Source of the DNA: Candidatus Rokuibacteriota bacterium
GTDB lineage: Bacteria > Methylomirabilota > Methylomirabilia > Rokubacteriales > CSP1-6
NCBI GenBank assembly: GCA_016184365.1
Contig: JACPCW010000122.1
Span: forward strand, 1 to 45,791
DNA length: 45,791 nucleotides
Reading direction: 5' to 3'
Below are positions 16,310-24,075 of the stretch, one piece after another. The notes under the pieces were generated by a model, which searched no databases, had not been told where the DNA came from, and worked only from the letters and a program-made list of their open reading frames with translations. Each line of letters starts with the position of its first letter. Positions within the stretch are counted from its first letter, which is position 1. Both the position numbers and the translations under genes were made by a program.

Positions 16310-17275
16310 ATGGCGATGACGTTCGGGATCCACATCGGGCACATGGGCGGGCCGCTCGCCGAGATGCGCAAGCTCTGGACGTTCGCCGACGAGCAGGGCT
16401 TCGACTGGTTCTCCGTCTCGGACCATTTCCAGGAATCACCGCCGCAAGGCGGCGAGCTCGATTGCTACGAAGGCATCGCGACGCTCTCCGCGGCGGCGAT
16501 GGACACGAGGCGCGTGCGGCTCGGCAGCATGGTGTACTGCGTCGTCTACCGGAATCCCGGGCTCCTCGCGAAGTCGCTGACGACCATCGACCACCTGTCG
16601 GACGGCCGCGTCGACTGCGCGATCGGCGCCGGCTGGCACGAGATCGAGGCCAAGGCGTTCGGGTTCGACTTTCCGCGCATCGGCATCCGCGAGGACATGA
16701 TGGAGGAGTACGCGCAGATCCTCCGCCTGCTGTTCGACCCCGAGCAGCGCCGCGCGAGCTTCCAGGGGCAGCACTTCAAGGTCGAGAACGCGCCGAACAA
16801 TCCGAAGCCGCTGCAGCCGCGCATTCCGCTCTGGATCGGCGGACGCGGCGAGAAGCGCACGCTCCGCGCGGCCGCGAAGTACGCCGACGGCTGGAACGCC
16901 GCGTACGTCGGCCCCGACGAATGGCGGCACAAGAGCCAGGTGCTGACGCAGTGGTGCGAGACGGAGAAGCGCGATCCGAAGACGATCCAGCGCACCGTGA
17001 ACCTCGGCTTCTATCTGGGCGCGGACGCCAAGGGCGTGGCGCACGGCGAGGCGATCTACCAGCGTCACTGGGGCGGCCGGACCGACGGGCGCGAGCAGCG
17101 CACCGGCTTCCTCCGCGGCACGGCAAAGGACGCGCTCGACATGATCGGCAAGTTCCGCGATCTCGGCTGCACGCGTCTGAACATCGCGTTCCGCGAAGGC
17201 CCGTACGACTGGGACGCGCTGCACGCGTTCGCCGACACGGTCTTCCCGGCGTTCGGAGTGAAGAAGCCGCGCTGA
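16310..17275 (+). CDS. LLM-class flavin (F420 or FMN)-dependent oxidoreductase
   Basis: A 321-residue luciferase-like TIM-barrel protein. FGIHIGHMGG at strand 1, FDWFSVSDHFQESP, LGSMVYCVVYRNPGLLAKSLTTIDHLSDGR and GAGWHEIEAKAFGFDFP are hallmarks of F420-type LLM proteins; PLWIGGRGEKRTLRAAAKYADGWN is the second cofactor-binding segment. Expected to move hydride between a deazaflavin or flavin and an unknown substrate. AAGGAG sits about 13 nt before the ATG. It ends the transcription unit begun by the TPP enzyme; after it comes only a P-loop remnant. Confidence 0.9.
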   Translation: MAMTFGIHIGHMGGPLAEMRKLWTFADEQGFDWFSVSDHFQESPPQGGELDCYEGIATLSAAAMDTRRVRLGSMVYCVVYRNPGLLAKSLTTIDHLSDGRVDCAIGAGWHEIEAKAFGFDFPRIGIREDMMEEYAQILRLLFDPEQRRASFQGQHFKVENAPNNPKPLQPRIPLWIGGRGEKRTLRAAAKYADGWNAAYVGPDEWRHKSQVLTQWCETEKRDPKTIQRTVNLGFYLGADAKGVAHGEAIYQRHWGGRTDGREQRTGFLRGTAKDALDMIGKFRDLGCTRLNIAFREGPYDWDALHAFADTVFPAFGVKKPR

Positions 17276-17297
17276 GACGGCGCGCGACTTCTTCCCG

Positions 17298-17387
17298 ATG
17301 ACGCCGCGGCTCGTGCTGGTCGAAGGCTTCCCCGGGACGGGGAAGTCGACGACAGCGCTGAACGGGTGCTCTCGCGGGCGATCCTGA
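17298..17387 (+). pseudogene. P-loop NTPase/kinase N-terminal remnant
   Basis: ATG 17298 opens MTPRLVLVEGFPGTGKSTTA, a strand followed by a perfect Walker A (GFPGTGKST), then a stop after only 29 codons. It is the first tenth of a small P-loop kinase-type gene whose remainder is deleted; the junction abuts the 3' end of the convergent lipoprotein gene at 17392. Confidence 0.65.
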
Positions 17388-17391
17388 CCGG

Positions 17392-17838
17392 TCAGCGATT
17401 GGCGCGGACGCTGGCGCGGCTCTCGATCGCCCGCTCCGTCTGCGCGACGATCTCGGCGGCCGTCGCGCGGTCCCGCACGAGCCCGGCGCGGACGTCGGTT
17501 CGGACGCGCGTCATGACCGGCGTGACGGCCTCGAGCGTCATCGTCACCGCGCGGCCGTACGCCTGTCCGCGAATGATCGTCATGCCCGCTTCCGTGCGCT
17601 CCTCCTCGTAGACCTTCACCCCGAGCCGCCGAAGCGTTGCGTACGCAGCGGCGTGGGTGTCGTCGAAGGGCAACGTGAACGTCCGCAACACGCCGCCCCC
17701 CATCGTCATTTCGGCGCCGGCGCGCGTCAGGCTGTTCGCACTGCCGCTCATCGCCGCCGCGCCGAGCGGAACGAGCGGAATCGCGGCGCAACCGGTTGCA
17801 CACCACGCGAGGAGCACCACGAGCGCCAGACGTGCCAT
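17392..17838 (-). CDS. DUF3568-like lipoprotein
   Basis: A 148-residue predicted lipoprotein. The signal MARLALVVLLAWCATGCAA ends in a lipobox (ATGC), giving a mature N-terminal cysteine at residue 17. The mature part has TFTLPFDDTHAAAYATLRRLGVKVYEEER and VTMTLEAVTPVMTRVRTDVRAG, the alternating pattern of DUF3568-type proteins: a helix preceding a beta-alpha-beta unit. Function unknown. Start 17838 is chosen because it opens the signal peptide; a longer frame to 17919 would put 27 unlikely residues in front. Divergent from ilvE. Confidence 0.75.
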   Translation of the reverse strand: MARLALVVLLAWCATGCAAIPLVPLGAAAMSGSANSLTRAGAEMTMGGGVLRTFTLPFDDTHAAAYATLRRLGVKVYEEERTEAGMTIIRGQAYGRAVTMTLEAVTPVMTRVRTDVRAGLVRDRATAAEIVAQTERAIESRASVRANR

Positions 17839-17936
17839 ACCGTACGGAGGGCGAGCAACGTGAATGCCAGCCGGTATGGTAGGTTTTCGGAGGTACCACC
17901 GACCGATTCCACCCCACACGAAGGAGCCTTCGGACC

Positions 17937-18863
17937 ATGGCCGATTTCAAGATCTGGATGAACGGCAAGCTCGTACCTCAGGCCGAGGCGGTGCTGCCGG
18001 TCAACACCGCGGCGGTGTTCTACGCCACCAACGTCTTCGAGGGGCTCCGCGCGTACTGGAATGCGGCGGACGAGGAGCTCTACTGCTTCCGTCTGCACGA
18101 GCACTTCATCCGGTTCCGCGAGTCGATGAAGCTGATGCGGTTCACCGTGCCGTACAGCGACGTCGATCTCTACGAAGCCGTGCGCGAGCTGTTGCGAGGC
18201 AACGACATCCGTGAGGACGTGCACATGCACTGCGTGGCGTACGTCACCGGCGCCGGGCTCGATGCGACGTCGCCGACCGGGCTCTACATCAACCCGCGAC
18301 GGCGCCCGCGCGTGCGGGAAGGCGCCGGCCTGAAGGCCTGCGTGAGCTCGTGGCTGCGCACGTCCGACAACGCGATCCCGATCCGGCTCAAGTGCGGCGC
18401 GAACTACCAGAACGGCCGGCTCGCGACGCTGCAGGCGAAGGCCGATGGCTACGACGCGCCGATTCTCTTGAACCAGCGCGGCGAGGTCGCCGAAGGCACG
18501 GGCGCGACGTTCTTCATGGTCCGCCGCGGCCGGCTCGTGACGCCGCCGATCACCAGCGACATCCTCGAGAGCATCACGCGGACGACGATCATCGAGGACA
18601 TCGGCCCCGAGCTCCTCGGCATGGACGTCGACGTGCGCGAGATCGATCGCACCGAGCTCTACGTCGCGGACGAGGCGTTCTTCTGCGGCAGCGGGTACGA
18701 GATCACGCCGATCACGTCGATCGACCGGTTCCCGCTCGGCGACGGCAACGTCGGGGCGATCACGCAGCGGGTGACGCGCGCGTACATGGACATCGTCCGC
18801 GGCGTCGACAAGCGGTATTCGGAGTGGCGCACGCCGACCTATCGCTCGCTGGCCGTCAAGTAA
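17937..18863 (+). CDS. ilvE: Branched-chain amino acid aminotransferase
   Basis: A 308-residue fold-type IV PLP aminotransferase. It starts FKIWMNGKLVPQAEAVLPVNT; VFEGLRAYWN is the IlvE signature; the Schiff-base lysine lies in IRLKCGANYQNGRLA; EVAEGTGATFFMV and GSGYEITPITSID hold the phosphate-binding turns. It exchanges an amino group between Leu/Ile/Val and 2-oxoglutarate. GAAGGAG lies about 12 nt before the ATG. A hairpin separates it from citrate synthase, so it may be its own unit despite the shared direction. Confidence 0.9.
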   Translation: MADFKIWMNGKLVPQAEAVLPVNTAAVFYATNVFEGLRAYWNAADEELYCFRLHEHFIRFRESMKLMRFTVPYSDVDLYEAVRELLRGNDIREDVHMHCVAYVTGAGLDATSPTGLYINPRRRPRVREGAGLKACVSSWLRTSDNAIPIRLKCGANYQNGRLATLQAKADGYDAPILLNQRGEVAEGTGATFFMVRRGRLVTPPITSDILESITRTTIIEDIGPELLGMDVDVREIDRTELYVADEAFFCGSGYEITPITSIDRFPLGDGNVGAITQRVTRAYMDIVRGVDKRYSEWRTPTYRSLAVK

Positions 18864-18886
18864 CGCACGACGATCCGAGGATACCC

Positions 18887-18914
18887 GGCGGGCGCGGGAT
18901 GCACCGCGCCCGCC
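18887..18914 (+). terminator. Strong hairpin between ilvE and citrate synthase
   Basis: Perfect 11-bp GC stem 18887-18897/18904-18914 with a 6-nt loop (GATGCA), 23 nt after the ilvE stop and followed by a short GTTT. It looks like an intrinsic terminator or attenuator with a weak U-tract. Confidence 0.6.
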
Positions 18915-18941
18915 GAACGTTTCACGGGTGAGGGAGCGCTT

Positions 18942-20072
18942 ATGGCCGAAGGCACTCAGCTGATTCGCGGTCTCGAGGGCGTCGTCGCGGCGCAGACCGC
19001 GCTGTGCGATCTCGACGGCGCCAACGGGCGGCTCGCCTATTGCGGCTACGACATCGACGAGCTCGCGCGCCTGGCGACGTTCGAGGAAGTCGCGTACCTC
19101 CTCTACCACGGCGATCTGCCGAAGGGCGGGCCGCTCGATCAGTTCACGGTCGCGCTCATCGCCGCGCGCGAGATTCCCGACGCGCTCGTGCGTGCGTTCC
19201 GCCTCATGCCGAAAGACACCGACCCGATGCGCGTGCTGCAGGCCGCCGTCGCGGTGCTCGGCATGCACGACGCGGACGCGACCGACAACTCGCGCGCCGC
19301 GAACGTGCGCAAGGCGATCCGGCTCACGAGCCAGATGGCCACGGCGATCTGCGCGCACCACCGCGTCCGCAACGGCGAGGACCCGGTCCCGCCGGCGTCC
19401 GATCTGTCGCACGCCGCCAACTTCCTCTACATGCTGACCGGGAAGCGCGCGGGCGGCGCGGCCGTGAAGGCGTTCGACGCGAGCCTCACGCTCTACGCGG
19501 AGCACGAGATGAACGCGTCGACGTTCACGACGCGCGTCATCACGTCGACGCTGTCGGACATGCACTCCGCCGTCGCCGGCGGCGTCGGCGCGATCAAGGG
19601 CACGCTGCACGGCGGCGCCGGCGAGGCCGTCATGCGCACGCTGTTCGAGATCGGCGAGGTCGACAACGTCGACAAGTTCTCGGATCAGGCGATCGCGACG
19701 AAGCGCCGGCTCATGGGCTTCGGCCACCGCGTGTACAAGGCGGGCGATCCGCGCGCCGCGATCCTGCGCGGGATGGCCGAGGACGCGTGCCAGCAGTCCG
19801 GCCAGTTCAAGTGGTACGAGATGGCCGTGAAGCTCCACGGGCGGATCGGCGCGGCGAAGGGCCTCATCCCGAACGTGGACTTCTACTCGGCGCCGCTCTT
19901 CTATTCGCTCGGCATTCCCGTCGATCTCTTCACGCCCGTGATCGCGGCCGGCCGCATCGCCGGGTGGTCGGCGAACGTCATCGAGCAGCACGAGGACAAC
20001 CGGCTGATCCGTCCGCGCGGCGACTACGTGGGACAGAAGCGCCGCGCGTTCGCACCGATCGCGAAGCGATAG
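18942..20072 (+). CDS. Citrate synthase / 2-methylcitrate synthase
   Basis: A 376-residue short (type I) citrate synthase. Active-site segments: LYAEHEMNASTFTTRV, KGTLHGGAGEAVM (first histidine), MGFGHRVYK (second histidine) and NVDFYSAPL (aspartate). It condenses oxaloacetate with acetyl-CoA or, in the PrpC subgroup, propionyl-CoA; the two cannot be separated by eye. It is followed after 5 bp by aconitase and then PrpF, an order reminiscent of prpC-acnD-prpF. GGGAG lies upstream of the ATG. Confidence 0.92.
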   Translation: MAEGTQLIRGLEGVVAAQTALCDLDGANGRLAYCGYDIDELARLATFEEVAYLLYHGDLPKGGPLDQFTVALIAAREIPDALVRAFRLMPKDTDPMRVLQAAVAVLGMHDADATDNSRAANVRKAIRLTSQMATAICAHHRVRNGEDPVPPASDLSHAANFLYMLTGKRAGGAAVKAFDASLTLYAEHEMNASTFTTRVITSTLSDMHSAVAGGVGAIKGTLHGGAGEAVMRTLFEIGEVDNVDKFSDQAIATKRRLMGFGHRVYKAGDPRAAILRGMAEDACQQSGQFKWYEMAVKLHGRIGAAKGLIPNVDFYSAPLFYSLGIPVDLFTPVIAAGRIAGWSANVIEQHEDNRLIRPRGDYVGQKRRAFAPIAKR

Positions 20073-20077
20073 ACGCC

Positions 20078-22000
20078 ATGGGCCGCAGTCTCGCCCGCAC
20101 GCTGATCGATGCCCACCTCGTGAGCGGTAAACCGCAACCGGGGGAGGAGATCGGCATCAAGATCGAGCAGGTGCTGCTCACCGACACGAACGGCAACATG
20201 TCGTTCCTGCAGTTCGAGGCGATGGGCCTGCCGCGCGTGGTGCCGGAGCGCGTCGTCGCGTACATCGACCACAACGTCTACCAGGTCGACTCGCGCAACA
20301 CCGACGACCACCGCTACATGCAGACGGCGGCGCGCAAGTACGGCGCCGTGTTCTCGAAGCCCGGCAACGGCATCTGTCACCAGGTGCACATGGAGAGCTT
20401 CTCGGTGCCGGGGCAGACGCTGCTCGGCAGCGACAGCCACACGCCGCTCTGCGGCGCGGCCGGGATGCTCGCGGTCGGCGCGGGGAGCCTCGACGTCGCC
20501 GTCGCGATGGGTGGCGGACCGTACTTCTTCATGATGCCGGCGGTCGTGCGCGTGTGGCTCACCGGGTCGCTCCGGCCGTGGGTGACCGCGAAGGACGTGA
20601 TCCTCGAGCTGCTGCGCCGGCTCAGCGTCAAGGGCGGGATGGGGAAGATCTTCGAGTACGGCGGCCCCGGCCTGGCGAGCCTGCTGGCCGCGCAGCGCAT
20701 GACGATCGCGAACATGGGCGCGGAGCTGACGCTCACGACGAGCGTGTTCCCGAGCGACGACGTCACGAAGTCGTTCCTGACGCGCCTCGGCCGCGCCGAC
20801 GACTGGCGTCCCGCGCTGCCGGACGACGATGCGAACTACGACGATCAGATCGAGCTCGACCTGTCGTCCATCGAGCCGCTCGTCGCGCTGCCGGGATCAC
20901 CCGATCGCGTCGTGCCGATCGGCGAAGTGGCCGGGACGCCGATCGAACAGGTGATGGTCGGCTCGTGCACCAACGGCTCCTGGCACGACATGTCGGCCGT
21001 GACGTCGGTGATTCGCGGCCACCAGGTGCATCCATCCGTCTCGTTCGTGCTCTTCCCGGGCAGTCACCGCATTCTCGAAACGATGTCGCGCGAGGGGCTG
21101 CTGACCGATCTGCTCGCGGCCGGCGCGACGATCTCGGAGCCGTCGTGCGGTTCGTGCGCCGGCATCGGCCACGTCCCCGCGGCGGGGACGAAGAGCCTGC
21201 GCGCGTTCAATCGCAACTTCCCGGGCCGGAGCGGCGTGAAGGGGGACGAGGTGTATCTCTGCTCCTCCGTCGTTGCGGCCGCTTCGGCGCTGACGGGTGT
21301 CATCACCGATCCGCGTACGCTCGGCGACGAGCCGTCGATCAAGCTGCCCGCGCAGTTCGCCGTCCCGGTCGCCGGATTCGTCAAGCCGGACGGGCAGGGC
21401 GACGTCGTGCGCGGGCCGAACATCAAGGCCGTGCCGCTGGGCGTAGCCGTCGCGGACACGCTCGAAGCCCCGGTGCTGCTGAAGCTCGGCGACAAGATCT
21501 CGACCGACGACATCTCGCCGGCCGGCGCCGCGGTGCTCGTCTTCCGCTCGAACATCCCGGCCATCGCGGAGCATACGTTCAAGTACGTCGACGCCGAGTT
21601 CGTCGCGCGCGCGAAGGTCGCCGGGCGGTCGATCATCGTGGGCGGCGAACATTACGGCCAGGGTTCGTCACGCGAGACGGCGGCGACGGCGCCGATGCAT
21701 CTCGGCGTGCGCGCGGTGATCGCAAAGTCATTCGCGCGTATCCACCGCGCGAACCTCATCAACTGGGGCATCGTGCCGCTCACGTTCGACGATCCCGCCG
21801 CGTGGGACGGCATCGAGCGCGACGACGTGCTCGCGATCGAGCGGCTCCGCGCCGGGCTCGAGGCCGACGGGCGCGTCACGGTCACGAACCGGCGGAGCGG
21901 CGGGACGTTCCGCGTGTCCTGCATCCTCACGCCGCGCGAGCGCGAGATCCTCCTCGCCGGTGGCCTCCTCGCGCAGACGAGCCAGCGAGAAACGACATGA
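20078..22000 (+). CDS. Aconitate hydratase (short class)
   Basis: A 640-residue aconitase with both domains: the Fe-S catalytic part (SFSVPGQTLLGSDSHTPLCGAAGMLA, GSCTNGSWHD and PSCGSCAGIG, giving the three cluster cysteines) and the C-terminal swivel domain (ISTDDISPAGAAVL, GGEHYGQGSSRETAATAP, FARIHRANLINWGIVPL). It isomerises citrate to isocitrate through cis-aconitate, or 2-methylcitrate in propionate metabolism. It is shorter than AcnA/AcnD (~860-890 residues) and matches the ~640-residue class of Thermus and clostridia. The stop overlaps the prpF ATG, so production of the two is coupled. Confidence 0.92.
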   Translation: MGRSLARTLIDAHLVSGKPQPGEEIGIKIEQVLLTDTNGNMSFLQFEAMGLPRVVPERVVAYIDHNVYQVDSRNTDDHRYMQTAARKYGAVFSKPGNGICHQVHMESFSVPGQTLLGSDSHTPLCGAAGMLAVGAGSLDVAVAMGGGPYFFMMPAVVRVWLTGSLRPWVTAKDVILELLRRLSVKGGMGKIFEYGGPGLASLLAAQRMTIANMGAELTLTTSVFPSDDVTKSFLTRLGRADDWRPALPDDDANYDDQIELDLSSIEPLVALPGSPDRVVPIGEVAGTPIEQVMVGSCTNGSWHDMSAVTSVIRGHQVHPSVSFVLFPGSHRILETMSREGLLTDLLAAGATISEPSCGSCAGIGHVPAAGTKSLRAFNRNFPGRSGVKGDEVYLCSSVVAAASALTGVITDPRTLGDEPSIKLPAQFAVPVAGFVKPDGQGDVVRGPNIKAVPLGVAVADTLEAPVLLKLGDKISTDDISPAGAAVLVFRSNIPAIAEHTFKYVDAEFVARAKVAGRSIIVGGEHYGQGSSRETAATAPMHLGVRAVIAKSFARIHRANLINWGIVPLTFDDPAAWDGIERDDVLAIERLRAGLEADGRVTVTNRRSGGTFRVSCILTPREREILLAGGLLAQTSQRETT

Positions 22001-23094
22001 GCCAGCGAAAGATCCGCGCCGTCTACATGCGCGGCGGCACGAGCCGCGCGCTCTTCTTCCACGAGCGTGACCTGCCGCCGGCGGGCGTCGAGCGCGACCG
22101 CATCCTGTCCGCGGCGACCGGCAGCCCCGATCCGTACGGCCGGCAGCTCGACGGCATGGGCGGCGGCATCTCATCGCTGTCGAAGGCCTGCATCATCGGC
22201 CCGCCGACGATGGCGGGCGCCGACGTGGACTACACGTTCGCGCAGGTCGACGTGAAGAGCACGCTCGTCGACTACGCCGGCAACTGCGGCAACTGCTCGG
22301 GCGCGGTCGGTCCGTTCGCGATCGACGAGAAGCTCGTGAAGGCGGTCGACGGAGAAACGCTCGTGCGGATCCACAACACGAACACGAAGAAGCTGATCGT
22401 GGCGCACGTGCCGGTCGAGGACGGCGCAGCGGCGGTCACCGGCGACTTCGAGCTGCCCGGCGTGGCGGGCAAGGGCGCGCGCATCGCGCTCGACTTCGTC
22501 GAGCCGGGCGGCGCGGTGACCGGAAAGCTGCTGCCGACCGGCTCCCCACGTGACGTGATCGATGGCATCGAAGTCTCGTGCGTCGACGCGACGAATCCCG
22601 TGGTGTTCGTGCGGGCGCGCGACGTCGGCGCGACGGGCACGGAACCCCCGACGGCGATCGACGCCGATCGTGCGCTGAGCGCGCGCCTCGAGAGCATCCG
22701 CGTCGCCGCGGCAACGCGCATGGGCATCGCGCCCGGGCCGGGTCAGCCGAAGATCGCGATGGTCGCGCCGGCGCAGGCCTTCACGGCGCTGGACGGCGTG
22801 AAGTACGACCCGGATCAGGTCGATCTGGTCGCGCGCGCGATCTCGATGGGCAACTGCCACCGCGCGTTCATGCTGACCGGCGCGATGTGTCTCGCGGTCG
22901 CGGCGCGCATCGACGGCACGCTCGTACACGAAGCGGCCGGCGCGCCGAAGGGCGACGTGCGGCTCGGGCATCCGTCGGGCGTGGTGCCGATCGACGCGGG
23001 CGTCGCGGTGCGCGCCGGCGCGCCGTGGGCCGAGCGCGTGACGGTCTACCGCACGGCGCGGCGGCTCATGGAGGGCTTCGTCCTCGTTCCCTGA
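21997..23094 (+). CDS. prpF: PrpF-family aconitate/3-methylitaconate isomerase
   Basis: A 365-residue two-lobed diaminopimelate-epimerase-fold protein of the PrpF family (PF04303). AVYMRGGTSRALFFHERDLP is the N-terminal signature, DYAGNCGNCSGAVGPFAI the first-lobe active-site region, and AISMGNCHRAFMLTGAMCLA plus LGHPSGVVPI the second. Family members isomerise trans-2-methylaconitate for AcnD, or methylitaconate or oxalomesaconate. ATGA overlap with aconitase strongly implies that the two act on the same tricarboxylate. No PrpB methylisocitrate lyase gene is in the window. Confidence 0.9.
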   Translation: MSQRKIRAVYMRGGTSRALFFHERDLPPAGVERDRILSAATGSPDPYGRQLDGMGGGISSLSKACIIGPPTMAGADVDYTFAQVDVKSTLVDYAGNCGNCSGAVGPFAIDEKLVKAVDGETLVRIHNTNTKKLIVAHVPVEDGAAAVTGDFELPGVAGKGARIALDFVEPGGAVTGKLLPTGSPRDVIDGIEVSCVDATNPVVFVRARDVGATGTEPPTAIDADRALSARLESIRVAAATRMGIAPGPGQPKIAMVAPAQAFTALDGVKYDPDQVDLVARAISMGNCHRAFMLTGAMCLAVAARIDGTLVHEAAGAPKGDVRLGHPSGVVPIDAGVAVRAGAPWAERVTVYRTARRLMEGFVLVP

Positions 23095-23345
23095 GGCTTG
23101 CGGCCCTTCTCCTGGCCCACTTGCTACGCCGCAACCCCACGCAAGATAGCAAGGGCAGGCCACAAACGTCTGGTGCGTGTCACACAGCAAGCCTTCATAC
23201 GAAGCCCGCTCGGATCGTGGATGGGCGACCCGGCGCTACACTGCATGCGGACGCAGCATTCACCGTGTTACGCAGCTCAAGATAGATAGAGTTCGCCCTA
23301 CGGGCACCTCTTGAGCCGGAAGACGATCGTCTATACACTCGCGAC
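23095..23345 (+). promoter_or_regulatory. Lower-GC intergenic region with the brnT promoter
   Basis: About 250 bp without a gene and visibly less GC-rich than its surroundings, consistent with imported DNA. At its 3' end TTGAGC (23311-23316), a 17-bp spacer and TACACT (23334-23339) form a good sigma-70-type promoter, 6 nt before the GTG of brnT. Imperfect AAGATAG repeats occur at 23144 and 23279; nothing else recognised. Confidence 0.6.
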
Positions 23346-23561
23346 GTGCGGTTCGCGTGGGATCCGCCCAAAGCGAAGGCAAATCTTGCCGAGCATGGAG
23401 TCAGCCTCGCTGAGGCGGTCACAGTGCTCGATGATGACCAAGCGCTGACCCGGGAAGATCCCGATGCTGGCGCGTACCGAGAGCCGGATGTCCTTCGCGT
23501 GATCTCTGCCTGGAAGGCGAACAAGCGTCAGAGGGTGCTCTATGAAAAAGGTCGGAGCTGA
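23346..23561 (+). CDS. brnT: BrnT-family toxin with an internal deletion
   Basis: A 71-residue protein with the N-terminal BrnT motif MRFAWDPPKAKANLAEHGVS and the C-terminal VLRVISAWKANKRQRVLYEKG. Normal BrnT RNases are about 90-100 residues; here roughly 20 residues covering the central beta strands are missing in frame, between DPDAGA and YREPDV. BrnT is a RelE-fold mRNA endonuclease, so this copy is probably weakened or inactive although the C-terminal basic motif survives. GTG 23346 is supported by the promoter 6 nt upstream. It overlaps brnA by 20 nt. Confidence 0.75.
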   Translation: MRFAWDPPKAKANLAEHGVSLAEAVTVLDDDQALTREDPDAGAYREPDVLRVISAWKANKRQRVLYEKGRS

Positions 23562-23880
23562 GCGCTATCGCGACATCGATTTCTCACGCGCCAAGCGCGG
23601 GCCAGTGGTTCGGCCTGAACCCGGAAAGACCAAGATCTCGATCCGCTTGGACAACGCGGTCCTCGAATATTTTCGGGCTGTGGTCGACAAGGCGGGTGGT
23701 GGCAACTACCAGACCCTGATCAATGAAGCTCTGCTGGAGTACGTCCATCGACGCTCGACCCTTGACGTCGTCAGGCAAGTGGTGCGAGAAGAACTCGCAC
23801 CCTACGGTGGAGGCCGCCGGTCGAACTCCGCAGTGCACCGGACCGGGGCTCGCGTTGCTCGCCGCGGCCGGACAGCGTGA
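23542..23880 (+). CDS. brnA: BrnA/CopG-type antitoxin
   Basis: A 112-residue ribbon-helix-helix protein: FSRAKRGPVVRPEPGKTKIS precedes the RHH strand KTKISIRLDNAVLEYF, then a helix with GGNYQTLINEALLEYVHRR. In the family the C-terminal RHH domain binds operator DNA and the N-terminal segment wraps the toxin, so it should repress its own operon. The tail after EELAPYGG is atypical and longer than usual. The overlap with the brnT 3' end is the normal arrangement. Confidence 0.8.
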   Translation: MKKVGAERYRDIDFSRAKRGPVVRPEPGKTKISIRLDNAVLEYFRAVVDKAGGGNYQTLINEALLEYVHRRSTLDVVRQVVREELAPYGGGRRSNSAVHRTGARVARRGRTA

Positions 23881-23913
23881 GCGTTGCCAGCGAGGAGCCA
23901 AGAGCTATCCGCC

Positions 23914-24075
23914 ATGAGCGGATCAACCGTCCCGCTCCCGACAGCCTTCTTCCACCCGATCCTTCGTGTGCTCTCGGAACACCCCGCTGGCCTCCGTCGT
24001 CGCGATCTCCACGAGCCGGTAGCGGACGTAATGGGATTGTCACCAGAGCACGCCGACCGGAGCCTTCGACTAACG
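23914..24075 (+). pseudogene. Mrr-type N-terminal (winged-helix) fragment
   Basis: ATG 23914 begins MSGSTVPLPTAFFHPILRVL, then EHPAGLRRRDLHEPVADVMG and LSPEHADRSL. This resembles the ~80-residue N-terminal domain (PF14338) of Mrr-like restriction endonucleases. Homology ends where the 3' end of the convergent hydrolase begins (24070); the frame then runs antisense to that gene until 24204. The nuclease domain is gone, so this is a truncated defence gene, companion to the degraded BrnT/BrnA module. Confidence 0.55.

Noticed and set aside
23815..23905. Imperfect inverted repeats after brnA that could suggest an integron attC or att site
   Set aside because: The conserved core triplets of attC sites are not found and no integrase is nearby.
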